NCBI GenBank assembly: GCA_930367215.1
Contig: OV884057.1
Span: 247,282,830 to 247,346,829, forward strand
DNA: 64,000 nt
Direction of reading: 5' to 3'
Source: Pollenia angustigena
Lineage: Eukaryota > Arthropoda > Insecta > Diptera > Polleniidae
Below the pieces are notes generated by a model, which made no database searches, was not told the origin of the DNA, and saw only the letters and a list, made by a program, of their open reading frames with translations. Every line of letters starts with the position of its first letter. The first letter of the stretch is position 1. The position numbers were made by a program, and so were the translations under genes. Of this stretch, positions 34,997 to 47,063 are shown one piece after another.

Positions 34997-35693
34997 CCCA
35001 TGTTCTGTAACTTTAGTGAGAACTTCATGCAACGAAAAGTTGTGAAACAAAATATTCCATCGATTCTCAAAAAGTGAGAAAAAAGTGTCGAAAACTATCA
35101 AAAGAGATTACGTCGTTACGTTATAAATGTCTTAATATTCTACTCGAAGCCGAAGTGACATTGTAGACGTTGAGAACGCCAGTGACACATTTCGTTGCCG
35201 GCGACCAAAATTTACTAAAATTCAAAATTGTTCAACGACGGTGGCGAAAATACAACCGTCGGCTATACTAAATAATATAAAGTGCGACTTAAATGTTTGT
35301 TGGTTTGCAAACATTGAACACATTCGTATATTTTATGAAAATGTTAAAAGCAAAATAATTAAACAATAAAAAAAAATGTGCCAAGAATAAAATATTATTA
35401 TTACTTATTATTCTTTGTATTTTTAATTGGTTTTTAGAGTTCAAATTTTTTCTCGCCCCATTTTTATTCGTGAGCTTATTTTACAGTTCAAAGCGGGAAC
35501 TTTTCTCACAAAAATGTAACAGACACACTTTTTCTGTAAATTTCCTTACGTGACAGCTAGTTCTCGCCAAAAAAAAGTTACAAACACAGCTTTGTGAGAA
35601 AAACAGATGTTTGTTTCAATATATGACATTTTTGTTTCATTTCACACATTTCAATCGAAACGTTTCTCGAAGCGAGAGTTGTAGAACATGGGC
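34997..35693. mobile_element. TIR element W, about 697 bp
   Basis: Ends CCCATGTTCTGTAACT and the inverse of CCCATGTTCTACAACT. Partial copies lie at 40254-40795 and 46645-47060 (reversed). The interior holds TTACGTCGTTACG and CGAGAAAAATGTG-like blocks conserved between copies and AATAATAATA microsatellite drift. No protein family signature. TSD not resolved. Confidence 0.7.
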
Positions 35694-36845
35694 ACTGGTT
35701 ATTAAACAGCAACAAAATATATTTAAAAAAATGTATTTTATTGTTGTTAATATAACTAAAAAGCCATATCACCTTTATAAAAAGCCTTTCGTGAACAACC
35801 CAATTAAAAACTAAAAAGAAATAAATTCAAACTATAATCAAAAATATTAAATTACGAGTTCTAATACCAGATTTGGTTGCACTCTGTGCGAAGGAGAGCA
35901 AATTTTCAAACACATAAAGCCCCAGCGTTTTAGTTGCTCGAATGCAAGACTGCATGGCTTTTTATTCGACATCCGATACTCTAGACGAAGAGGACTGCCA
36001 ATAACTAAATGAATGGAATGTGTAAAAGAAGGTTGAAATTGAAATTTTGTTCAAAAACTTTCACGCTAATAAAAAATGCAAAATAACAAAAATAATTAAA
36101 AAGATTACTGTATGAAGTGCCAAATTCCCAACTCTTAGTTTTGATAAATACACTGAAATAAAAAATAAATTTACAAATTCAAGTGCTTTTCTTAAAATCT
36201 TTTAATAAATACGATGCATAAACGAAACAAATTGGAAAAAGTAGATTTGTTTCAACATTCCCGTCCTTAATGAAAAAAACAAAACCAGTTGTTGAAGTGG
36301 GGAAGTGGACGCTCATCGCGCTCAAACTGGGGACAAAAACGGCCACAGAGTCACTCGTTAAGGAGTAAAATGTAGGGCCGACATCCCTTAATTTTTCTTC
36401 CCTTCATTTCTCCCAAACCATTTTGAAATTGTAAAAAATTTACCCCACATCTCCTAGAATGCTATTTGCTGAATGAAATAAAGAGGTCGGTCCTAAATTT
36501 TATCCCGTTAGAAGTGACTCTGCAGCACTTATAGAGTGTTTTGCCCAAATCCTGCTACTTAGATACTCCATACATGACTATCGTGTAGCTAATATACACA
36601 TATCGCACATAAACATGCACCACTCAAAAACCAAAAATATGGTTGCAATTTTTTAATTAAATTGAGTTTCACAAATGTTAAAGTCGCCAAAGACTTGATT
36701 TGTGAACTGTTTCAAGAAAAAAAAAGATTTTGATAAATTTTGAGTTGTGCCTGTTTATGACGTAGTGTGCGATATGTATAATTTTTCTGCCTGCATATAA
36801 TATTATCCGGTATTTAAAAATTTTAAAACAAATTAATAATAACTA
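35694..36845. other. No gene recognised
   Basis: AT-rich DNA with short ORFs of low complexity. No bounded repeat found. Confidence 0.4.
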
Positions 36846-36847
36846 GA

Positions 36848-37280
36848 CCCAGTAAAAAAAATTTGGATTTTTTGAAGCACTGTAGAGAAAAAGCGCATGA
36901 TCGAGCGCTTCAATAAAAGAGCTTTTATAAAGCAGTAAATGATATACAATAAAATATACAAAAAAGCTGCTATTTTAGTGTTGACAATGAAGAAGGTTGC
37001 AAACCGAAAAAAATAAAAATATGCGAAAATGATTGGAAAAAGGCATTTAAACAAAAGTAAAAGCAAAACATTAATGAGTATGATAATATAGTAAGCCCCT
37101 AAAAAGCACTTTAGGAGTGCTTTGTTTGCATGTTAAAAGAAGCGCTTATTGTCAGCAGAAAATAGTCCTCCAAACCGGGAACACCCCATACAAAAATCAG
37201 GCATCCCATCAGCAGGTTTGAAGCGATTTGTGGTATGAATATACAAAACCTGTTCCTTTTGGAGCACATTTTTTACTGGG
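36848..37280. mobile_element. CCCAGT-ended MITE, 433 bp, 2-bp flank GA
   Basis: Ends CCCAGTAAAAAAAATTTGG and TTTTTTACTGGG are inverted. The interior is shared with 48493-48938 in reverse (AGCGCTTCAATAAAAGAGCT, GGAGTGCTTTGTTTGCATG, CATCCCATCAGCAGGTTTGA). GA directly flanks both ends. Confidence 0.85.
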
Positions 37281-38188
37281 GATTTTGGTATAAATCATTA
37301 CGAAAAGTATCTGATATTTAGAAAATTTCGAACAACTTAGTAAATACTAGATTTGAGTATAAATCACTACGAAAAGTACTTTATTATCGGAATCGCTGGG
37401 CATTGTAAGTAGAACTAGTTGAATATTTTCAGCCATTCGTCTACACACATCGATTTTTGTTTTGCTGATTTAAAATAAGAAAAAGATTATGAAATCAGAA
37501 TTATAATAAATTTCTTATCAGACAAAATATTTGTAATTCAGTTTTAAGTATTAGCCTGTATGTTTTTGGAATTATCAGTTGTAAATATCAAATACAATAT
37601 TTTGTTTTGTTTGTTTTGTATGAGTTTTGAAGAAGAACTAAGTTGCCAGATCTCTTTGTTTGTCTTCAGGTGATTTTAGGAGGGGGTTTAATATGAGACC
37701 TATGGTTAATTTTGGTCCTGCCAGCACATCATTTTGCCAGGACATATTAGCTATTGTAAAAGCTATTGTCGGTGATTTGTATGTTAAAACCAACATTTAT
37801 AAGGAAATAATGCCATTAAGAGCTATTTTCGGGAGTCGAGTTTGTATGGAATATATGGTAAAATATGGACCGATATCAATAAAACTCGGTTAGATGGTTA
37901 AGATTGTAATCAAATAAGTTTGGACCAAATTTAATCTAAATACCAAGATAATAAGATAGTTTATGGGCACAAACACTCTATTCCGGAAAAAGCTTGTATG
38001 GGGGCTATTTGAAATTATGAACTGATTCTCAACGTTTTCAATAGGCTGCGCCGATAAGACAATTAAAAGTCATGTTCCAAATTTCATTAAATTACTTTGC
38101 CCACAAAGTTATATGGACAGACACCAAGCCCGCCTGCCAGACGGAGGGACATCTGAGTCGATCGTTTTAAGGTGTTTAAAACATCAGC
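37281..38188. repeat. Degenerate dispersed repeat, noncoding
   Basis: Contains AAAGCTTGTATGGGGGCTA and ACATCTGAGTCGATCG, resembling 42080-42160 (AGTCGATCTAACGATG, AGCCCCCATACAAAC). Such blocks recur near mobile elements here. No coding signature. Confidence 0.4.
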
Positions 38189-38196
38189 TTACAAAC

Positions 38197-38788
38197 GGGG
38201 GGGGGGGGGTGCTTTTAAACCATGTGAAATAAGGCCATGATGGCGTTATTGCTCAATTTCATGGGAGATAAGGCCATAATGGCCTTATTGCCCAATCATT
38301 GAGAGGTAAGGCCATATTTAAAATTTTGCGAAATGAGAGATATAGCCATATTTTTTTTCGCAAATGAGAGATTAAGCCATATTTTTTCAGAAAATTGTTA
38401 TGCATGGTGTAAACATTCTGTAAAAGGGAAAATCCTTAGTTATCATTGAAAAACATTTTTTTATTCTTGTGACGCACGCAGGCAAACTTTATTCAGCGAA
38501 GCCACCTGCCGCGTCCTACTGGAGGAAAAAACCACTAAGCACGGCCGAAGGCCGTCACGCAGAAAAACTTTAGTATGCGAAGACAGATTTCAATACTTAA
38601 CTTTAGTGTCTCCGGCACTGAAATGAGAGATAAAGCCATTTTCTAATATTGCTAATGGGAACTAACGCCATGATGGCTTTATCTTCCATTCAAATAAAAA
38701 AAAAAAACTGAAAAGGTTTTATCTCCCTATTGAATGAGAGATAAAGCCATCATGGCCTTATCTACCGTGGTATTAAAGCACCCCCCCT
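38197..38788. mobile_element. Iterated-motif TIR element, 592 bp, 8-bp TSD TTACAAAC
   Basis: TIRs begin with a G run, then TGCTTT(T)AA-ACCA.G and AGATAAGGCCATGATGG. TTACAAAC flanks both sides (38189-38196, 38789-38796). The motif GAGATAARGCCAT recurs at least six times, inward from both ends in facing orientation. The core (38470-38600) is GC-richer and holds the palindrome CGGCCGAAGGCCG. It resembles the core and motif layout of 56350-57063. Confidence 0.75.
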
Positions 38789-38796
38789 TTACAAAC

Positions 38797-39665
38797 ATTT
38801 CAAGAACCTTGAAATCCAACTCACGAATAACATCTGGCAACTTCATTTACAGTTTTTGATTGATCGTGTTTACAATTCCAAACTTGGCGAGTGTTTTTAA
38901 AGGTGAGGAAAACAACATTTTTGGAAACCAAATTCATTAACTAAACTTAAATAAATAACTCGCGCTGTTTCATTGTGGAAACTAGATAAATGCTTTTTTT
39001 CTTGACGCATTCATTTATTGTCGATAATTTACGATGTTTAGGGTGATTAAATGTCAATTATGCCCCATAAATTTTTATGTTGTTTTACTTATCAGCATAA
39101 TTATTCTTTTTTGTTTGAATACTTTTTGTTAATTTTATTAGCATTATCAGTTACAAGTGTTTGTTTTATGAAATTTTATTAAAATTATCAGTTACATGTG
39201 TTTGAGATAATTTTATTAAATGTTTTGATCATTAAGTAAGGTAAGGTTTACTTCCGTTTTTTTTTTATTATTTTGTGGTTTTGAGTCTATTTTGTTTGAA
39301 TTATATTTTTTTTTTAAATATTGTAAATTTGTTTACCAACAGAGTTTATTTGTTGTTTGTTAAAGACATTTTTATTTTTATACCAACATCACAATAGTGG
39401 GTGGAGTGGGCATTATGCGTTTGTGTTGATTTCAAAATTGAGTTTTTTAAAATTTTATATGTTTGCAAAATTTTTAACATGTAGTATTTGAAATGACAAA
39501 TTTTGTACTTAGAGGACTGTTAAGCACAAAAAAAAAACTAAATCATCAAAAATCACGATAAAAGTTTAATTTTGTTGCATAGTGTAATTTAAACAAACAT
39601 AAAGTACTTTTTTTTTGCTTTAGCCAGTAAAAGAAGCTATAACTGTTATTATTGATGACCAGTTA
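38797..39665. other. No gene recognised
   Basis: AT-rich DNA with T runs. No bounded element seen. Confidence 0.4.
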
Positions 39666-40243
39666 GTCGATAGCGAATGAAGACTTCGTTCGCTTAACTA
39701 CATGTCAATCAAAAACAGTAATTTCAATTTTTGGGAATACAAAATTTTAATTTCAAAAGATTTTGTTATTCGTGCTTAATTCCCAGTTTTTATTCTCAAC
39801 AAAAACACTTGAAATTTATTATTGATGGGATAAGCTATTCCTATGCGCATTTCACTGGTTGCTTAGGCCAGATCATCAGGAAACTTCATCCATAACGATT
39901 TTAGAAAAACTAAAGATATTAAACCAAATAAAACTGTTAAACGTATAAGACTTATAGCAACAGTTCTACTTGTAATAATATCAAAGTTTAAACAAAACAC
40001 ATCAACAATAAACAGTGGGTTTATCTCATCTTACATTCCCCACTACAATTCGTTGAAATTCTCTCAACATTAATTGTAGTTGTAAGTAGGTTAAGAAAAA
40101 CAAAATAATAACAACAACAACTTACAAAAGATGTTGTCAATTAAGTGTTTTTTAGGCCGTGCACTTGCCTGTTTATTTTATTTTATAATTTGTTTTTGTT
40201 TTAAATGCAATTTAAGCGAACGAAGTCTTCATTCGCTATCGAC
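39666..40243. mobile_element. 578-bp element with hairpin TIRs
   Basis: A perfect 32-bp inverted repeat begins GTCGATAGCGAATGAAGAC on both ends (39666-39697, 40212-40243). Each TIR is itself a near-perfect palindrome, AGCGAATGAAG-A-CTTCGTTCGCT, with one mismatched pair. The interior includes a reversed copy of repeat S (39790-40080). No TSD recognised. Confidence 0.75.
39790..40080 (-). repeat. Dispersed repeat S, reversed copy inside the hairpin-TIR element
   Basis: GAAATTTATTATTGATGGG, CGCATTTCACTGGTTGC and GCCAGATCATCAGGAAAC are the reverse of repeat S at 41650-41740 and 58905-58970. Confidence 0.7.
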
Positions 40244-40253
40244 GAACAGTACC

Positions 40254-40795
40254 AATGTTCTGTAACTTTAGTGAGAACTTCTTGCATCGAAAAAATGTGA
40301 AACAAAATATTCCATCGTTTCTCGAAAAGTGAGAAAAATGTGTGTCTGTAACTAATGAGTTACGTCGTTACGTTATAAATGTCATAATATTGCATTCGAA
40401 GCCGATGTGACATTGCAGACGTTCAGAACGCCAGTAACACATATCGTTGACGGCGACCAAAATTTACTTAAATTGATAATTTTTTAACGATGACGGCGAA
40501 AACACAACCGTCGGCTATACCAAAAGCGACTTTAATGTTTGCCGTTTGCAAACGAGCTTTGAAGACATTCGTATATTTTATAAAAATGTTAAAAGCAAAA
40601 TAATAAAACAATGAAAAATGTGCCAAGAATAAAATATTATTATTATTATTCTTTGCATTTTGCATTTTTAATTGTTTTTTAGTGTTAACATTTTTTCTCG
40701 CCCCATTTTTTTTTTCGTGAGTTTATTCGACAGTTCAAAGCGGGAACCTTTGTCACCAAAATGTTACAGACACACTTTTTCTGTAAATTGGCTAG
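40254..40795. mobile_element. TIR element W, truncated copy
   Basis: Starts ATGTTCTGTAACTTTAGTGAG and runs parallel to 35000-35540, ending at CTTTTTCTGTAAATT where the other copy continues. The right TIR is absent. Confidence 0.7.
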
Positions 40796-41139
40796 TAATT
40801 TTTTAAACCGATATATATTTCTGGTTTAATTTTAATCAAAATGTGCAACTTTCGTTTCAATATTGTAAAAAGCTCCAATTTTGTAACGTTTTTTCCCTCT
40901 CGTGTAAACTTTTGAAAACTGCAGATAGGTTAATTCGTCTTTAAGGTGACGAAATGTTACTAATGCCCAATTTTCAGGATAGTATTTAAATCAATATTAA
41001 GTTCATTTTCATAACAAACTTAAATCGTACTTAAAACAGATTGGGTTTTTTGAGTTTTATTTGAAAAGTCTTATTTAATTAAGATAAAAGTATGGTGGCA
41101 CTACTAAATACAAAAAAAAAAAAATCAAGTTAGAGTGCT
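40796..41139. other. No gene recognised
   Basis: AT-rich spacer between repeat copies. Confidence 0.35.
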
Positions 41140-41400
41140 ATATTCGGCTGTGCCGAATCTTTGATACCCTCCACCGACAGTTCGAATGTTTAAGGAGTAA
41201 TATCTGTATGATGTCTATTTATTACTATTATTTTAAACTGTGACGATTTGTTATTAATTATGGTTTTAGGCGACTAAACTGTTTCCGGTAGTAGGGTTTA
41301 TATGGGGCCTAGGGTAAATTATGTACCGATCTTCACGAAATTTCACAGTATCATTTATTGTCAGAACTAATTGTGGTGGAGGGTATAAAAATATAAAAAT
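41140..41400. repeat. Dispersed repeat with CGGCTGTGCCGAATC end
   Basis: Begins TATATTCGGCTGTGCCGAAT and ACCCTCCACC; ends GGTGGAGGGTATAAAA, giving a short inverted pair GGTGGAGGGTAT. The end motif recurs near 10370 (reversed) and 58711. No ORF. Confidence 0.55.
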
Positions 41401-41499
41401 AGAATAGAACAATAGAATGAAACAATTTGTTTTTTAATTTTGTTTTTTCTTTTTACCCACTTACAACTACAATTCGAGTCGGAAAGAACCCAACCAATT

Positions 41500-41840
41500 G
41501 TAGGGGGATGTAAGAAAAGATAAACTCACTGTTTATTGTTGGTGTTTTGTTTAAGCTTTGATATTGTTACAAGTAAGACTTTGAGTGTTTAAAATTCTTA
41601 TTCGCTTTAGGATTTTATTTGTATAATATCTTTAGCTTTTCTAAAATCTTTGGAAAAAGTTTCCTGATGATCTGGCCTAAGCAAACAGTGAAATGCGCAT
41701 AGAAGCTAGCTTTCCCTCAACAATAAATTTCAGTGTATTTATCAAATATGGAAAATTGGGAATTTAGCACGTCATACGAAAATCTTAATAAAAAATTTTG
41801 TATTCCCGTAAATAACTTTGATAATAAAAAAGTGTATTTA
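41500..41840 (+). repeat. Dispersed repeat S, uninterrupted copy
   Basis: Contiguous version of 2640-2874 plus 3809-3930, without the hAT. It shows the empty target: TAGCTTTCCCTCAACAATAA where the other copy carries the TSD AGCTTAAC. Confidence 0.75.
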
Positions 41841-42539
41841 TTTACAAGGTGGTCTGAAAAAACAGCTGACTGTTAATGCTTTGCATGTTGTTGTTGTATT
41901 GCTGTGCTATTGAGGCCACCTTGCTAAAATATTTCAATGGAAACTTTAGTGGAAACTAAGTGCCCCACATCGGTGACTTAAGTTTTTAGTGAAGAAGAGA
42001 ATTTTGTATTTAAAACGATTTTAAAAATAAATGTGTTTTAATATCAATCCTGAAAATTGGCCATAAGAATCACTTTCTGAGTCGATCTAACGATGTCTGT
42101 ACGTCCGGCTTGCTGGCTAGCCCCCATACAAACTTCTTTCAGGAAAACATTCTTTGTGCCCAAAAAACCATCTTATTATGTAATAATTTAGATTAAATTT
42201 GGTCCAAATTTATTGCAATCTAAATCATATCACCAAAATTTGTTGAAATCGGTTCAAATTTAGCTCCCACACAAATACTACTTCCTAAAATTGCTTTTGA
42301 TGCCATGACTTTCTGATTAATGCTGGTATTGACATAAATTGGTGATAATAACTTTTACGATATCTACTATGTTATTACAAAAAATTGTGCTTGAAGGGCC
42401 AAAATTAATCATAAGTCCCTTTTAAAACCTCATTATTTAAGAGCACACAAACCATATATAGATGAAAATATCTAAATAATATGCGGCACAAAGAGCTTTT
42501 ACACGACTATTAAGTTCATACATAATTTTGTTCTGGGGG
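41841..42539. repeat. Degenerate Tc1-like noncoding repeat pieces
   Basis: AGTCGATCTAACGATGTCTG, GGCTTGCTGGCTAGCCCCCA and TTTGTGCCCAAAAAACC resemble 37950-38160 and 42920-42980. No coding signature. Confidence 0.4.
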
Positions 42540-42547
42540 TTCCATGT

Positions 42548-43410
42548 CAGTGTTGCCAATTTAGCCATTTAGTGGCTAGATTTAGCCATTTTTCATCCTG
42601 TTTAGCCATTAGAAATTGAGTTTAGCAATTAGCCATTTTTTTAGCCTTTTTTCAACTTGTTTAGCCATAAAAATTTGTTTGCCCTTTTTCTTTGAAAAGA
42701 GTAATTTTTAATTTATTATAAAAATTTATTAAAGTAAAATAACCATTTTTAACAATTAAAACGCCTTTAATTTAAATCACAACTTTTACAAATGTTGAAA
42801 ATCGCTATAAACTATGATCATTAAACATCTTTCAAAATAAAGGTACAGTATTCCAAGATTAAATTTATAAAATGGATTAACACAAACATCGGTGCTTCTT
42901 TCTGGTTGCAAGTATTACAATAAAGATCACTTTCTGAGTCAATTTAACGATGTTTGTCCGGTTGGCTGGCTATCCATGTAAACATTGTGCCAAAGTAAAG
43001 GTTGGCAATTTGTAGTTAATTTAATAAAATGTGGTACATAGGTTCTAATGTGGTCGGGGTTGACCGACTATACACTCTTACTTGTTTTTTATTGTAGATC
43101 AGGACTCAAAATGTGTTGGGTAAATGTAGTCGTGATTATGATTTACCTTCAAATTATTTAAAACTAATAGGCACGAATGATTCCTATGAGATGGACAATA
43201 ACGACATCGAATTTATCGATGATTTAATTTTTTAAATATCTATCAAAATATTAATTTACGTTTATTCTTATTTAACAAATTGATATTAACTTTAAATTTA
43301 TTATTGCTGTTTTGTTATTGAATTTTAATGAGTTTTTATTTAAAAAAAACTTTTAGCCATTTTTTTCCGTAAATTTAGCCATTTTTGGTCACAAAGTTTT
43401 GGCAACACTG
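42548..43410 (+). mobile_element. hAT element, 863 bp, with remnant transposase end
   Basis: Ends CAGTGTTGCCAA and TTGGCAACACTG are perfect 12-bp inverted repeats. Flanks TTCCATGT (42540-42547) and GTCCATGA (43411-43418) share six of eight bases, a worn 8-bp TSD. TTTAGCCATTT motifs are repeated near both ends. A foreign repeat piece (about 42880-43090) interrupts it. Confidence 0.8.
43098..43235 (+). pseudogene. hAT transposase C-terminal exon remnant
   Basis: After a splice-acceptor-like TTTTTTATTGTAG, 45 open codons run to a stop at 43233-43235, including CSRDYDLPSNYLKLIGTND and ending IEFIDDLIF. An acidic tail just before the stop, in the element's orientation and near its right TIR, fits the end of a transposase gene. 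No catalytic part remains. The family assignment rests on the TIR and TSD, not on this tail. Confidence 0.5.
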
Positions 43411-43418
43411 GTCCATGA

Positions 43419-44057
43419 TTACCCATTGATCCCAAATAATTAACACTCTCGAAAATTTGTCTTTATAAACTATGGTGTATGGTAACAAATGGTCGGGCTT
43501 ACCCGACTATACTTTCTTACTTGTTAAATTTAATAAATTCAATATTTGTTTTAATATATCTACTATATTTTTGATGTTTAAATTTAAGCTATAGTGCAAT
43601 GACTTTTAATATAAAAAAACAAAAGATGTTTAAATAATACAAAGTATTAGTTGGGTTCGAAAGTAATTTAAAAGATATAGACATATAAATTTAATAATAA
43701 ATAATTTATTATAACAAATAAAATTATTTTTTTGTGTAAAAGTCGATATAATGCACAACACTGCAGTCAAATATTCGCGATTTAAAATGGCTTAAATTGA
43801 AGAAAAAAAAAAATGGCAAAATTCCAGAAAAATGGCTAAACAAGATTTAACCTTTGCTCATATGACTTTGGAAGAACTGTACTTTACATCATAAATACAA
43901 CAGAATATATCACATATTTTTGTTCTTAACCCTCTATGCCACATTTTTTGTTTGGCTTAAAAAAATCATAATAAACTAATTTTAGGGTGAGAAACATCAA
44001 TCTGACTTCAGTTGTTCCTTTGCGTACTCGTTGACCTGTAAGGGGTCAAACTGTAAA
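43419..44057. other. Repeat fragments, no gene
   Basis: Contains GGTCGGGCTTACCCGACTAT (43491-43510) and TTCTTACTTGTT, also seen in GGGGTTGACCGACTATACAC at 43057, a recurrent fly repeat end. A degraded TTTAGCCAT-type hAT fragment may lie near 43810. No gene. Confidence 0.45.
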
Positions 44058-44734
44058 GTCCGCCTTGAGGCGGAGTTGGGCATTATCGTTATAATTTAAG
44101 ATACGTTTTTGATTAACATCCCGGCATTTTCTGTTTAATTCCCCAGCCCGCCTCCAGACGGATTCAGAAGAAACATCCATACTGAGCAGCTATTATTTTT
44201 TTTTTATAATAAAAACTTAACATTTATTTCAATTAAACGTTAAGATGCCCTCCAGTGATTTTTTCGGCACGGTCTAAAGCTTTTAAATATTATTTTTTCT
44301 ATTCACAATATTAATGGACTTCCCGGTATTTTCTATGTTATTGCCCAAGCCCGCCTCCAGACGGGCTCAGTAAAAACATCCATATCCAGCAGCCACTATA
44401 TTTTTTGAAAATTAAAACTTAATGTACATTTCAATTGAACGTTTAGATACGCACCAGTAATTTTTTCGGCTCGATCTAAAGCTTTGAAATATTATTTTTT
44501 ATTTTATTATTGTGCATCAATATAAACTTTCTTCACAAAGAATAAAAAATTACCGTTTTCGCTCAAATTCAAGATGACAATGTATTTTTTGCTTAACTTG
44601 TAAGAGTGTTGCCAACGAATGAAAAGGTTTTGATAAAATAAGCTTTGATTTTCATCTAGAATTATTTATTAATGAAATATTGTCAAAAATAACAATTTTC
44701 TGACGGTTGTTTGCTACCCCGCCTAGAGGCGGAC
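44058..44734. mobile_element. 677-bp element with palindromic TIRs and an internal tandem dimer
   Basis: Ends GTCCGCCTTGAGGCGG and the inverse GTCCGCCTCTAGGCGG. Each is a perfect 6-bp-stem hairpin (CCGCCT..AGGCGG). Inside, a unit of about 203 bp is repeated twice (AGCCCGCCTCCAGACGG at 44145 and 44348; TCGGCWCGRTCTAAAGCTTT follows each). No TSD and no ORF. Confidence 0.65.
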
Positions 44735-46644
44735 CAAAGCTAATGCTTAATGGTTAATTAAAAAACAATTGGAGGAAAGTTTTCTTAATTATAATGGATA
44801 AATCTGAAAAGCTTGATGTTAATTCTGGCCGTCGCGATCGAACACTTTTCGATTTGTAAGCAATTAGGTTTTTTTTTAGTGTTGTAAAGCATTTATTTGA
44901 GTTTTCACAAAACTGAAAAAATAATTTCGATTCGTTCAGTATCGACTGAAATAATTAGAAATAAAATTTCTTTCGAAAAGAATAAATATTCGAGCACAAC
45001 TGCTAGAATAAGCCCCTGAATTGGCAACAATGATTACACTGGTCGCCATTGAAAACGTTTTTTTATTTAACAAAATTTGTTGGTCTATATATTGCAAATA
45101 TTAGTTTTGTTTTAATACACTGAACCAAAAACGTAACTGGAGACAAGAAAAATTTACGTTGAGCAAACGAAAAATTTTTGGATTTTCGTCTATGAATTTG
45201 TTCGTTGTGACAATGAATGACCGTTTTTAAAAATATTTTTTTTTTAAATAACTTAATGAACTATTCGTAACGAAAACGTCCATCAATACAACGAACAAAG
45301 TTCTTCAATACTATTTTCTGTAAATTAAAAATTTAATGAAAGAATTCGGTAATTTCTTATACTTTAATTCGGTGTTTGTTGATTCAACAAACACATAACA
45401 TTGTCTCAATGCATTAGTTTTTAAAATTTTAATTTCAACACTATGCCACCTGCCCACCCCCTCAGAACTCACAAGTCTGTAGATGGCGGCTAAAGAGAAG
45501 TATACAGCGAAAAAATCAAATGTATCTGATGAATGTGACGTTTTGGGAGAAAACTCATATTCTGCTTAAGCATGCCACAAAACATAAGAATCAATCAGTT
45601 GGAATAGTTACACTCAAAATATTATGTACTTAAATTCAAACGAAAATTCATTTGAAACATGAATTTTAATTTCATTTAAAAAACGGATCATTTACATTTC
45701 ATTTAAAACAAATGATTTTTTCATTAATTTCAAAATTTTTTATTTATTGAACTTCATATTCCTCAAAATTGAATAGTTTTTACTTTTAAAAAATATATTT
45801 TAACCGACAAAAATCAAACTACATAACAAAATAAATACGGAAAAACATTATTTTTTGGTAGTTTGTTTTTTGAATAACAAAAATAAATGTTAAAAAATAA
45901 AATTATTCGTAAAACAACTTAATTTTTAATAAATTTTAACAGTACAGAAAACGAATTTAATAACCCACATTCAGTTACTGTAATAATTTTATGAGTGTAA
46001 AATAACTTTTTTAAAGAACGACCTGTGTTATTAATCCAGAATCTTAATTAAGGAGAAAAAGCTGAACTCTAATTTCAATGTAGACTTCGAAATGTTATTA
46101 CAGCCCAACTTTACAAAAATAAATCTGAGCGGAGCCAGAAAATCACTTTATTATATAGAAACTCTATTGTACAGCGATATATTTTTTTTCCCAGGTATTT
46201 TTTTTATTAGTTTGGATTACACACTCCCACGTGCGGTGATTATCCATCCTCCAAGAGACAGGTTTGAATCCTCTTGCGTTTAATGCTTAAGTTGTGCTCT
46301 AGTGCTTGTCGTCTACATTCTTAGAATTACTGCATTGGTTTTAAAAATATTTGCTAAAGTGATAGACAATAAACTGCTTAGCTACAAAATATTTTTCTTG
46401 TTATTTCTTTTTTAACTTTAACTACATAATAAAATTTTTTTCATAAAAGAAATGCTACTGCGACATTTTCTTAAACAGAATATGGACGACAATAAAGTTA
46501 ATAATTTTTTATAATTTTTATCTCATTGAAGGGCTTATTGTAATAACATCATATGCCACAAGTAAATTATTTGAGAAAATCGACTTTCAATAAAAAAAAA
46601 AAAAAATATTTTAAAATTAGGTCTTTCATGAAATTATACTGTGC
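44735..46644. other. No gene recognised
   Basis: AT-rich DNA. GGTTTGAATCC at 46261-46271 is a weak B-box match without an A box. Short ORFs only. Confidence 0.4.
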
Positions 46645-47060
46645 CCATGTTCTGTAACTCTCGCTTCGTGAAACTTATCGATTGAAATGTGTGAAATGAA
46701 ACAAACATGCCATAAATTGGAACAAACAGCTGTTTTTCTCTGTAGCTTTTTTTTTGGCGAGTACTACCTGTAACGTAATGCTGGGTACACACAGTGCAAC
46801 CTACATGCAATCTGTTTCAATGCAACCTCAAAATATCAAAGCGTTTTGATGTTAAAGCAACCTGGAATGAATGCAAATGAATTTAATTCACTAGATTGCG
46901 TAAATGTGTTGCATAGTGTGTACCCAGCATAAGGAAATTACTCGCCAATTCACAGAAAAAGTGAAGCTTTGAACTGTCAAATAAACTCACGAATAAAAAC
47001 GGGGCGAGAAAAAATTGTGACACTGAAAAACAATTAAAAATGCAAAATACAAAGAATAAT
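46645..47060 (-). mobile_element. TIR element W, reversed copy with two insertions
   Basis: CCCATGTTCTGTAACTCTCG begins the copy. It parallels 35693 down to about 35400, is interrupted by the MITE at 46779-46929, and is cut by an M1 fragment at 47064. Confidence 0.75.
46779..46929. mobile_element. 151-bp MITE with TAA target duplication and empty site
   Basis: Ends TGCTGGGTACACAC and GTGTGTACCCAGCA are perfect 14-bp inverted repeats. TAA lies on both sides (46776-46778, 46930-46932). The paralogous empty site at 35545-35555 reads ACGTAAGG (in reverse), with TAA once. This is direct proof of a 3-bp duplication. PIF/Harbinger-like by target size. Confidence 0.9.
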
Positions 47061-47063
47061 AAT

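Noticed and set aside
46236..46275. B-box-like GGTTTGAATCC as a tRNA or SINE
   Set aside because: No A box at proper distance and no cloverleaf or shared tail.
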